Shown: in pieces, positions 1 through 10,113 of the stretch | Layout: each line of letters opens with the position of its first letter | How positions within the stretch are numbered: the stretch's first letter is position 1 | DNA from: Phorcus lineatus | Lineage: Eukaryota > Mollusca > Gastropoda > Trochida > Trochidae | Assembly: GCA_921293015.1 (NCBI GenBank) | Contig: OV121088.1 | Coordinates: 7,315,882 to 7,379,881 of the forward strand | Direction of reading: 5' to 3' | Length of the DNA: 64,000 nucleotides | Program-made: the position numbers and the translations under genes | Notes under the pieces: model-generated | Databases searched by the model: none | Told to the model about the DNA's origin: nothing | What the model saw: the letters and a program-made list of their open reading frames with translations, nothing else

Positions 1-687
1 AAGAACATGTATTTTTAGATTTCTGCACATACGCAATAAATGGGTCCCTTGTGTGTTGACAATATCATCTTTGGAGTTTCTAAATATGTCAAACTGGTCG
101 CTATCGTAATCCAGCTCTTCAATTGGTAGATAGTGCACATCATCATTTTCTATAAAACATTGCTCCTGACCGATACGAGCATTAAAGTCGCCTAAGAGTG
201 TTAATTTAGACATAGGAAAATCTAGTGTCAGAGAAATAAGTCTCAACTCTAACAGTTCAATGCCACTAGAGTCCTGTGAGTTCACTGCCGTGGTGGTGAC
301 ATCCTGCACGTAAACAAAGCCCATAATGTTCTGCTGAGTGGGTAGGCTAGTTTGCAGGAAGACGCAGTCTGTCCATTCTCTGTGGAGCCGGGTGAAGAGA
401 GACGACAGTGACTTCCTGACGTAGACTGCTATACCACCACTGTATCTACCACGGGAGTGGATCTTCTTCCGGACACACTGGTGGCATACGTGATCTGGAA
501 ATGCATGTTCAAAGTCTGCAGTATTTTTCGCCCAAGTTTCAATTAATGCAAAAACATCAAACTTGTTTAGAAAATTTAAATTTTGAATTTTTGAATACAA
601 TCCATTTATATTCCAACACAAAATTGATATTTTTGGAAACTGTTGTTGATTAATGATAGCATGGTTTGATTGGTCATTATAATACAT
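1..687 (-). CDS. LINE ORF2, N-terminal endonuclease domain (partial, runs off left edge)
   Basis: ORF2 of LINEs encodes the endonuclease that nicks the target and the reverse transcriptase that copies RNA there; only the endonuclease part is in view. From the ATG at 685-687 I read 229 codons with no stop to position 1. Motifs of the exonuclease-endonuclease-phosphatase fold appear in order: CWNINGL (24-30), LIET with the catalytic Glu (48-51), GRYSGGIAVYVR (80-91), FVYV (124-127), LLGDFNARIG (164-173) with the catalytic Asp/Asn pair, and an N-x-x-G-x-x-LL-x-MC stretch (211-221). The expected final SDH motif would lie left of the window. The frame stays open upstream of this ATG to 720, directly after the ORF1 TAG, so translation could also begin by read-through or re-initiation. 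Confidence 0.88.
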   Translation of the reverse strand, partial: MYYNDQSNHAIINQQQFPKISILCWNINGLYSKIQNLNFLNKFDVFALIETWAKNTADFEHAFPDHVCHQCVRKKIHSRGRYSGGIAVYVRKSLSSLFTRLHREWTDCVFLQTSLPTQQNIMGFVYVQDVTTTAVNSQDSSGIELLELRLISLTLDFPMSKLTLLGDFNARIGQEQCFIENDDVHYLPIEELDYDSDQFDIFRNSKDDIVNTQGTHLLRMCRNLKIHVL

Positions 688-720
688 AACTTTAGATTGG
701 ACATGGCCTCGACCTCCCCC

Positions 721-1569
721 CTAGCTGTCCGCGTCTGCCTGCGAGTCGTGTAGTGGGCGGGCTGCACGGCGCTGGCTGGCATCTCGCTTGTGTCGTCTGC
801 TGCGGTCGGTCTCCGGGAGACGCGGTGATCTGTCCTGTCGTCTGCTCGTGTCTGGGCTGTGGGCTAGGCTGTGGGCTGGGCTGTTGGCTGGGGCTCGCTG
901 GTCTTCACCCCTGGGCTTGTCCCGGCGGTTTGTCAGGACATGTCTGCCGATCTCAACAATTGTTTTTTGTTCAGAGTCATATCTGTAGTGAGAGCCATTA
1001 AGTACGAGTTTATCGTAGGAAACGTAGCACTCATCCCCTTTCTGCCTGTACTCTCTCACATATTCACCAAGTATTTTCCTCGTTTGCCTCACCGACAGGG
1101 TATAGTCAGGTGATACTCGATAAGTTCTGTTCCCTTTTAGAATTAGTCTTGCTGCGTGGAGGATATGTTCTCTCTGTTTATGAGAAGTGAGTTTGACTAT
1201 AATTGGGCGAGGTGAGCGCTTAGTGTTAAGTCTGTGAGCTCTTTCTACACCCAAGTCTTCTACCTGGCCATTGGTTAATTTCAGTTCGTCACGAAGAAAC
1301 GTTTTGACTTTCTCCTCACTCTCATTCCAATTTTCCATCTCATTTTCTTCTATACCAAAAAATAAAAGGTTATCTCTTCTTGACTGGGATTCTAAATTTT
1401 CAAGCTTTCGTGACATTGCTGCATTATCTTCCTCTAATTTTTCTATCACCTTCCACATTTCAGTCTGCTCATGTTGAACTGCCTCAAATAAGTTTTCAAA
1501 TTTATCAAACTTACTGTGAAGAGATTGTAGGTCGCTCCGAATGTCATTAAGAATATCGTTGAGCTCCAC
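721..1569 (-). CDS. LINE ORF1 protein (L1-type RNA-binding, Transposase_22-like)
   Basis: ORF1 proteins of this family are nucleic-acid chaperones that trimerise through a coiled coil and coat the LINE RNA. Residues 1-63 are heptad-rich and charged, fitting a coiled coil. RRDNLLFFGIEE (64-75) is the usual entry into the RRM, followed by VERAHRL (108-114) and RPIIVKL (121-127). Residues 143-200 match the C-terminal domain region. Residues 213-282 form a basic R/S/D/P-rich tail. The first codon at 1567-1569 is GTG, not ATG, and an in-frame TGA lies just upstream at 1579-1581; the first in-frame ATG is residue 38. The true N-terminus is therefore probably missing or altered and the given start only marks the open frame. 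ORF1 ends in TAG at 721-723, with ORF2 following in the same frame. Confidence 0.85.
   Translation of the reverse strand: MELNDILNDIRSDLQSLHSKFDKFENLFEAVQHEQTEMWKVIEKLEEDNAAMSRKLENLESQSRRDNLLFFGIEENEMENWNESEEKVKTFLRDELKLTNGQVEDLGVERAHRLNTKRSPRPIIVKLTSHKQREHILHAARLILKGNRTYRVSPDYTLSVRQTRKILGEYVREYRQKGDECYVSYDKLVLNGSHYRYDSEQKTIVEIGRHVLTNRRDKPRGEDQRAPANSPAHSLAHSPDTSRRQDRSPRLPETDRSRRHKRDASQRRAARPLHDSQADADS
851..895 (-). repeat. GC-rich micro-repeat inside ORF1 tail
   Basis: Short imperfect units of GGGCTGTGGGCT type stand in tandem on the plus strand. On the minus strand they encode the SPAHSLAHSPD stretch (residues about 230-240) of the ORF1 basic tail. This part is far more GC-rich than the rest of the LINE or the satellite. 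It probably arose by slippage in a disordered tail that tolerates length change. Confidence 0.6.
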
Positions 1570-1589
1570 TTCATTGCTTCATTGCTTCA
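1570..1589. repeat. LINE/satellite junction with 8-base tandem repeat
   Basis: Two full copies of TTCATTGC (1570-1577, 1578-1585) and a third partial copy lie exactly between the ORF1 frame and the first satellite monomer. The word ATTGCTT also occurs inside the satellite (monomer positions 152-158), so the filler could be satellite-derived microhomology or a product of template jumping during LINE integration. It could equally be simple slippage. No target-site duplication can be tested because the LINE 3' end is off-window. Confidence 0.6.
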
Positions 1590-3668
1590 ATATGCATTGT
1601 TAAGAAAGTTATCGCGCTCGCTACAACAATATGCATATATTGCACTTTGTCTTTTTCCGCGATTTTGGTCAAAATCAGCTATCTGTACCTTTTTTAGTTT
1701 AAATTTGGAGCCCAAACCAAGAATCTGACAGGAAATTGGTATAGCTTAATCGATAGAACACAATGTGATGTACATTTGATAAAAGTTTGGTTTAGAAATA
1801 TGCATTTTTAAGAAAGTTATCGCGCTCGCTACAACAATATGCATATATTGCACTTAGTCTTTTTCAGCGATTTGGTTAAAATCAGCTATCTGTACCTGTT
1901 TAAGCTCGAATCTGGAGGCCGAACCAAGAATCTGACAAGAAATTGGTATTGCTTAATCGATAAAACACAATGTGATGTACATTTGATGAAAGTTTGGTTT
2001 AGAAATATGCATTTTTAAGAAAGTTATCGCGCTCGCTACAACAATATGCATATATTGCACTTAGTCTTTTTCCGCCACTTTGGTCAAAATCAGCTATCTG
2101 TACCTGTTTAAGCTCGAATCTGGAGGCCGAACCAAGAATCTGACAAGAAATTGGTATTGCTTAATCGATAAAACACAATGTGATGTACATTTGATGAAAG
2201 TTTGGTTTAGAAATATGCATTTTTAAGAAAGTTATCGCGCTCGCTACAACAATATGCATATATTGCACTTAGTCTTTTTCCGCCACTTTGGTCAAAATCA
2301 GCTATCTGTACCTGTTTAAGCTCGAATCTGGAGCCCAAACCAAGAATCTGACAGGAAATTGGTATAGCTTAATCGATAGAACACAATGTGATGTACATTT
2401 GATGAAAGTTTGGTTTAGAAATATGCATTTTTAAGAAAGTTATCGCGCTCGCTACAACAATATGCATATATTGCACTTAGTCTTTTTCCGCGACTTTGGT
2501 CAATATCAGCTATCTGTACCTGTTTAAGCTCGAATCTTGAGCCCAAACCAAGAATCTGACAGGAAATTGGTATTGTTTAATCGATAGAACACAATGTGAT
2601 GTACATTTGATGAAAGTTTGGTTTAGACATATGCATTTTTAAGAAAGTTATCGCGCTCGCTACAACAATATGCATATATTGCACTTAGTCTTTTTCCGCG
2701 ATTTTGGTCAATATCAGCTATCTGTACCTGTTTAAGCTCGAATCTGGAGCCCGAACCAAGAATCTGACAGGAAATTGGTATAGCTTAATCGATAGAACAC
2801 AATGTGATGTACATTTGATAAAAGTTTGGTTTAGAAATATGCATTTTTAAGAAAGTTATCGCGCTCGCTACAACAATATGCATATATTGCACTTAGTCTT
2901 TTTCCGCCACTTTGGTCAAAATCAGCTATCTGTACCTGTTTAAGCTCGAATCTGGAGGCCGAACCAAGAATCTGACAAGAAATTGGTATTGCTTAATCGA
3001 TAGAACACAATGTGATGTACATTTGATGAAAGTTTGGTTTAGACATATGCATTTTTAAGAAAGTTATCGCGCTCGCTACAACAATATGCATATATTGCAC
3101 TTAGTCTTTTTCCGCGACTTTGGTCAATATCAGCTATCTGTACCTGTTTAAGCTCGAATCTGGAGCCCAAACCAAGAATCTGACAGGAAATTGGTATTGC
3201 TTAATCGATAGAACACAATGTGATGTACATTTGATGAAAGTTTGGTTTAGAAATATGCATTTTTAAGAAAGTTATCGCGCTCGCTACAACAATATGCATA
3301 TATTGCACTTAGTCTTTTTCAGCGATTTTGGTCAAAATCAGCTATCTGTACCTGTTTAAGCTCGAATCTGGAGGCCGAACCAAGAATCTGACAAGAAATT
3401 GGTATTGCTTAATCGATAAAACACAATGTGATGTACATTTGATGAAAGTTTGGTTTAGAAATATGCATTTTTAAGAAAGTTATCGCGCTCGCTACAACAA
3501 TATGCATATATTGCACTTAGTCTTTTTCCGCCACTTTGGTCAAAATCAGCTATCTGTACCTGTTTAATATCGAATCTGGAGCCCAAACCAAGAATCTGAC
3601 AGGAAATTGGTATTGCTTAATCGATAGAACACAATGTGATGTACATTTGATGAAAGTTTGGTTTAGAA

Positions 3669-6600
3669 ATATGCATTTTTAAGAAAGTTATCGCGCTCGC
3701 TACAACAATATGCATATATTGCACTTAGTCTTTTTCCGCGATTTTGGTCAATATCAGCTATCTGTACCTGTTTAAGCTCGAATCTGGAGCCCGAACCAAG
3801 AATCTGACAGGAAATTGGTATAGCTTAATCGATAGAACACAATGTGATGTACATTTGATGAAAGTTTGGTTTAGAAATATGCATTTTTAAGAAAGTTATC
3901 GCGCTCGCTACAACAATATGCATATATTGCACTTAGTCTTTTTCCGCCACTTTGGTCAAAATCAGCTATCTGTACCTGTTTAAGCTCGAATCTGGAGGCC
4001 GAACCAAGAATCTGACAAGAAATTGGTATTGCTTAATCGATAAAACACAATGTGATGTACATTTGATGAAAGTTTGGTTTAGAAATATGCATTTTTAAGA
4101 AAGTTATCGCGCTCGCTACAACAATATGCATATATTGCACTTAGTCTTTTTCCGCCACTTTGGTCAAAATCAGCTATCTGTACCTGTTTAAGCTCGAATC
4201 TGGAGCCCAAACCAAGAATCTGACAGGAAATTGGTATAGCTTAATCGATAGAACACAATGTGATGTACATTTGATGAAAGTTTGGTTTAGAAATATGCAT
4301 TTTTAAGAAAGTTATCGCGCTCGCTACAACAATATGCATATATTGCACTTAGTCTTTTTCCGCGATTTTGGTCAATATCAGCTATCTGTACCTGTTTAAG
4401 CTCGAATCTGGAGCCCGAACCAAGAATCTGACAGGAAATTGGTATAGCTTAATCGATAGAACACAATGTGATGTACATTTGATAAAAGTTTGGTTTAGAA
4501 ATATGCATTTTTAAGAAAGTTATCGCGCTCGCTACAACAATATGCATATATTGCACTTAGTCTTTTTCCGCGACTTTGGTCAATATCAGCTATCTGTACC
4601 TGTTTAAGCTCGAATCTTGAGCCCAAACCAAGAATCTGACAGGAAATTGGTATTGTTTAATCGATAGAACACAATGTGATGTACATTTGATGAAAGTTTG
4701 GTTTAGACATATGCATTTTTAAGAAAGTTATCGCGCTCGCTACAACAATATGCATATATTGCACTTAGTCTTTTTCCGCGACTTTGGTCAATATCAGCTA
4801 TCTGTACCTGTTTAAGCTCGAATCTGGAGCCCAAACCAAGAATCTGACAGGAAATTGGTATTGCTCAATCGATAGAACACAATGTGATGTACATTTGATG
4901 AAAGTTTGGTTTAGAAATATGCATTTTTAAGAAAGTTATCGCGCTCGCTACAACAATATGCATATATTGCACTTTGTCTTTTTCCGCGATTTTGGTCAAA
5001 ATCAGCTATCTGTACCTTTTTTAGTTTAAATTTGGAGCCCAAACCAAGAATCTGACAGGAAATTGGTATTGCTTAATCGATAGAACACAATGTGATGTAC
5101 ATTTGATGAAAGTTTGGTTTAGAAATATGCATTTTTAAGAAAGTTATCGCGCTCGCTACAACAATATGCATATATTGCACTTTGTCTTTTTCCGCGATTT
5201 TGGTCAAAATCAGCTATCTGTACCTTTTTTAGTTTAAATTTGGAGCCCAAACCAAGAATCTGACAGGAAATTGGTATTGCTTAATCGATAGAACACAATG
5301 TGATGTACATTTGATGAAAGTTTGGTTTAGAAATATGCATTTTTAAGAAAGTTATCGCGCTCGCTACAACAATATGCATATATTGCACTTAGTCTTTTTC
5401 AGCGATTTGGTTAAAATCAGCTATCTGTACCTGTTTAAGCTCGAATCTGGAGGCCGAACCAAGAATCTGACAAGAAATTGGTATTGCTTAATCGATAAAA
5501 CACAATGTGATGTACATTTGATGAAAGTTTGGTTTAGAAATATGCATTTTTAAGAAAGTTATCGCGCTCGCTACAACAATATGCATATATTGCACTTAGT
5601 CTTTTTCCGCGACTTTGGTCAATATCAGCTATCTGTACCTGTTTAAGCTCGAATCTGGAGCCCAAACCAAGAATCTGACAGGAAATTGGTATTGCTTAAT
5701 CGATAGAACACAATGTGATGTACATTTGATGAAAGTTTGGTTTAGAAATATGCATTTTTAAGAAAGTTATCGCGCTCGCTACAACAATATGCATATATTG
5801 CACTTAGTCTTTTTCCGCCACTTTGGTCAAAATCAGCTATCTGTACCTGTTTAAGCTCGAATCTGGAGGCCGAACCAAGAATCTGACAAGAAATTGGTAT
5901 TGCTTAATCGATAAAACACAATGTGATGTACATTTGATGAAAGTTTGGTTTAGAAATATGCATTTTTAAGAAAGTTATCGCGCTCGCTACAACAATATGC
6001 ATATATTGCACTTAGTCTTTTTCCGCCACTTTGGTCAAAATCAGCTATCTGTACCTGTTTAAGATCGAATCTGGAGCCCAAACCAAGAATCTGACAGGAA
6101 ATTGGTATTGCTTAATCGATAGAACACAATGTGATGTACATTTGATGAAAGTTTGGTTTAGAAATATGCATTTTTAAGAAAGTTATCGCGCTCGCTACAA
6201 CAATATGCATATATTGCACTTAGTCTTTTTCCGCGATTTTGGTCAATATCAGCTATCTGTACCTGTTTAAGCTCGAATCTGGAGCCCGAACCAAGAATCT
6301 GACAGGAAATTGGTATAGCTTAATCGATAGAACACAATGTGATGTACATTTGATGAAAGTTTGGTTTAGAAATATGCATTTTTAAGAAAGTTATCGCGCT
6401 CGCTACAACAATATGCATATATTGCACTTAGTCTTTTTCCGCCACTTTGGTCAAAATCAGCTATCTGTACCTGTTTAAGCTCGAATCTGGAGGCCGAACC
6501 AAGAATCTGACAAGAAATTGGTATTGCTTAATCGATAAAACACAATGTGATGTACATTTGATGAAAGTTTGGTTTAGAAATATGCATTTTTAAGAAAGTT

Positions 6601-9600
6601 ATCGCGCTCGCTACAACAATATGCATATATTGCACTTAGTCTTTTTCCGCCACTTTGGTCAAAATCAGCTATCTGTACCTGTTTAAGCTCGAATCTGGAG
6701 CCCAAACCAAGAATCTGACAGGAAATTGGTATAGCTTAATCGATAGAACACAATGTGATGTACATTTGATGAAAGTTTGGTTTAGAAATATGCATTTTTA
6801 AGAAAGTTATCGCGCTCGCTACAACAATATGCATATATTGCACTTAGTCTTTTTCCGCGATTTTGGTCAATATCAGCTATCTGTACCTGTTTAAGCTCGA
6901 ATCTGGAGCCCGAACCAAGAATCTGACAGGAAATTGGTATAGCTTAATCGATAGAACACAATGTGATGTACATTTGATAAAAGTTTGGTTTAGAAATATG
7001 CATTTTTAAGAAAGTTATCGCGCTCGCTACAACAATATGCATATATTGCACTTAGTCTTTTTCCGCGACTTTGGTCAATATCAGCTATCTGTACCTGTTT
7101 AAGCTCGAATCTTGAGCCCAAACCAAGAATCTGACAGGAAATTGGTATTGTTTAATCGATAGAACACAATGTGATGTACATTTGATGAAAGTTTGGTTTA
7201 GACATATGCATTTTTAAGAAAGTTATCGCGCTCGCTACAACAATATGCATATATTGCACTTAGTCTTTTTCCGCGACTTTGGTCAATATCAGCTATCTGT
7301 ACCTGTTTAAGCTCGAATCTGGAGCCCAAACCAAGAATCTGACAGGAAATTGGTATTGCTCAATCGATAGAACACAATGTGATGTACATTTGATGAAAGT
7401 TTGGTTTAGAAATATGCATTTTTAAGAAAGTTATCGCGCTCGCTACAACAATATGCATATATTGCACTTTGTCTTTTTCCGCGATTTTGGTCAAAATCAG
7501 CTATCTGTACCTTTTTTAGTTTAAATTTGGAGCCCAAACCAAGAATCTGACAGGAAATTGGTATTGCTTAATCGATAGAACACAATGTGATGTACATTTG
7601 ATGAAAGTTTGGTTTAGAAATATGCATTTTTAAGAAAGTTATCGCGCTCGCTACAACAATATGCATATATTGCACTTAGTCTTTTTCAGCGATTTGGTTA
7701 AAATCAGCTATCTGTACCTGTTTAAGCTCGAATCTGGAGGCCGAACCAAGAATCTGACAAGAAATTGGTATTGCTTAATCGATAAAACACAATGTGATGT
7801 ACATTTGATGAAAGTTTGGTTTAGAAATATGCATTTTTAAGAAAGTTATCGCGCTCGCTACAACAATATGCATATATTGCACTTAGTCTTTTTCAGCGAT
7901 TTTGGTCAATATCAGCTATCTGTACCTGTTTAAGCTCGAATCTGGAGCCCGAACCAAGAATCTGACAGGAAATTGGTATAGCTTAATCGATAGAACACAA
8001 TGTGATGTACATTTGATGAAAGTTTGGTTTAGAAATATGCATTTTTAAGAAAGTTATCGCGCTCGCTACAACAATATGCATATATTGCACTTAGTCTTTT
8101 TCCGCGATTTTGGTCAATATCAGCTATCTGTACCTGTTTAAGCTCGAATCTGGAGCCCGAACCAAGAATCTGACAGGAAATTGGTATAGCTTAATCGATA
8201 GAACACAATGTGATGTACATTTGATGAAAGTTTGGTTTAGAAATATGCATTTTTAAGAAAGTTATCGCGCTCGCTACAACAATATGCATATATTGCACTT
8301 TGTCTTTTTCCGCGATTTTGGTCAAAATCAGCTATCTGTACCTTTTTTAGTTTAAATTTGGAGCCCAAACCAAGAATCTGACAAGAAATTGGTATTGCTT
8401 AATCGATAGAACACAATGTGATGTACATTTGATGAAAGTTTGGTTTAGAAATATGCATTTTTAAGAAAGTTATCGCGCTCGCTACAACAATATGCATATA
8501 TTGCACTTAGTCTTTTTCAGCGATTTGGTTAAAATCAGCTATCTGTACCTGTTTAAGCTCGAATCTGGAGGCCGAACCAAGAATCTGACAAGAAATTGGT
8601 ATTGCTTAATCGATAAAACACAATGTGATGTACATTTGATGAAAGTTTGGTTTAGAAATATGCATTTTTAAGAAAGTTATCGCGCTCGCTACAACAATAT
8701 GCATATATTGCACTTAGTCTTTTTCCGCGATTTTGGTCAATATCAGCTATCTGTACCTGTTTAAGCTCGAATCTGGAGCCCGAACCAAGAATCTGACAGG
8801 AAATTGGTATAGCTTAATCGATAGAACACAATGTGATGTACATTTGATGAAAGTTTGGTTTAGAAATATGCATTTTTAAGAAAGTTATCGCGCTCGCTAC
8901 AACAATATGCATATATTGCACTTAGTCTTTTTCCGCCACTTTGGTCAAAATCAGCTATCTGTACCTGTTTAAGCTCGAATCTGGAGGCCGAACCAAGAAT
9001 CTGACAAGAAATTGGTATTGCTTAATCGATAAAACACAATGTGATGTACATTTGATGAAAGTTTGGTTTAGAAATATGCATTTTTAAGAAAGTTATCGCG
9101 CTCGCTACAACAATATGCATATATTGCACTTAGTCTTTTTCCGCCACTTTGGTCAAAATCAGCTATCTGTACCTGTTTAAGCTCGAATCTGGAGCCCAAA
9201 CCAAGAATCTGACAGGAAATTGGTATAGCTTAATCGATAGAACACAATGTGATGTACATTTGATGAAAGTTTGGTTTAGAAATATGCATTTTTAAGAAAG
9301 TTATCGCGCTCGCTACAACAATATGCATATATTGCACTTAGTCTTTTTCCGCGATTTTGGTCAATATCAGCTATCTGTACCTGTTTAAGCTCGAATCTGG
9401 AGCCCGAACCAAGAATCTGACAGGAAATTGGTATAGCTTAATCGATAGAACACAATGTGATGTACATTTGATAAAAGTTTGGTTTAGAAATATGCATTTT
9501 TAAGAAAGTTATCGCGCTCGCTACAACAATATGCATATATTGCACTTAGTCTTTTTCCGCGACTTTGGTCAATATCAGCTATCTGTACCTGTTTAAGCTC

Positions 9601-10113
9601 GAATCTTGAGCCCAAACCAAGAATCTGACAGGAAATTGGTATTGTTTAATCGATAGAACACAATGTGATGTACATTTGATGAAAGTTTGGTTTAGACATA
9701 TGCATTTTTAAGAAAGTTATCGCGCTCGCTACAACAATATGCATATAATACACTTAGTCTTTTTCCGCGACTTTGGTCAATATCAGCTATCTGTACCTGT
9801 TTAAGCTCGAATCTGGAGCCCAAACCAAGAATCTGACAGGAAATTGGTATTGCTCAATCGATAGAACACAATGTGATGTACATTTGATGAAAGTTTGGTT
9901 TAGAAATATGCATTTTTAAGAAAGTTATCGCGCTCGCTACAACAATATGCATATATTGCACTTTGTCTTTTTCCGCGATTTTGGTCAAAATCAGCTATCT
10001 GTACCTTTTTTAGTTTAAATTTGGAGCCCAAACCAAGAATCTGACAGGAAATTGGTATTGCTTAATCGATAGAACACAATGTGATGTACATTTGATGAAA
10101 GTTTGGTTTAGAA
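3669..10113. repeat. Higher-order repeat: 7-monomer module at 12-monomer spacing, three copies
   Basis: The type order E, C(GGCC), C(GCCC), E(GATAAAAG), D(CTTGAG, AGAC end), D(CTCAATC), A occurs at 3669-5124, 6164-7619 and 8658-10113. Spacing is about 2,495 bases, that is 12 monomers less the 1-base deletions. The five monomers between modules differ between the first and second gap, so only part of the 12-mer is homogenised. Confidence 0.85.

Larger units (their letters stand above)
1..1589 (-). mobile_element. L1/Tx1-like LINE, 5' portion (ORF1 plus start of ORF2), cut by window edge
   Basis: This is a non-LTR retrotransposon read on the minus strand. Its order, from high to low coordinates, is ORF1 (coiled coil, RRM, C-terminal domain, basic tail), a TAG stop, then ORF2 beginning with an apurinic-type endonuclease. 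The reverse transcriptase and 3' end lie left of position 1. The reading frame is open from 1569 to 1 apart from the one TAG between the ORFs, so this copy looks young or recently active. The 5' end stops at about 1570-1589 in a short 8-base repeat and then abutting satellite. No in-frame ATG begins ORF1, so the copy is probably slightly 5'-truncated. An L1/Tx1-type assignment rests on ORF1 architecture and endonuclease motifs; the exact clade is uncertain. Confidence 0.9.

Noticed and set aside
1-720. Host gene of the exonuclease-endonuclease-phosphatase family
   Set aside because: It follows ORF1 in the same frame, and the motif set and spacing are those of a LINE endonuclease rather than a cellular APE1 or similar gene.
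753-1477. Plus-strand open frames across 753-1113 and 1271-1477
   Set aside because: They lie antisense to the well-supported LINE ORF1, are low in complexity, and show no recognisable domain.
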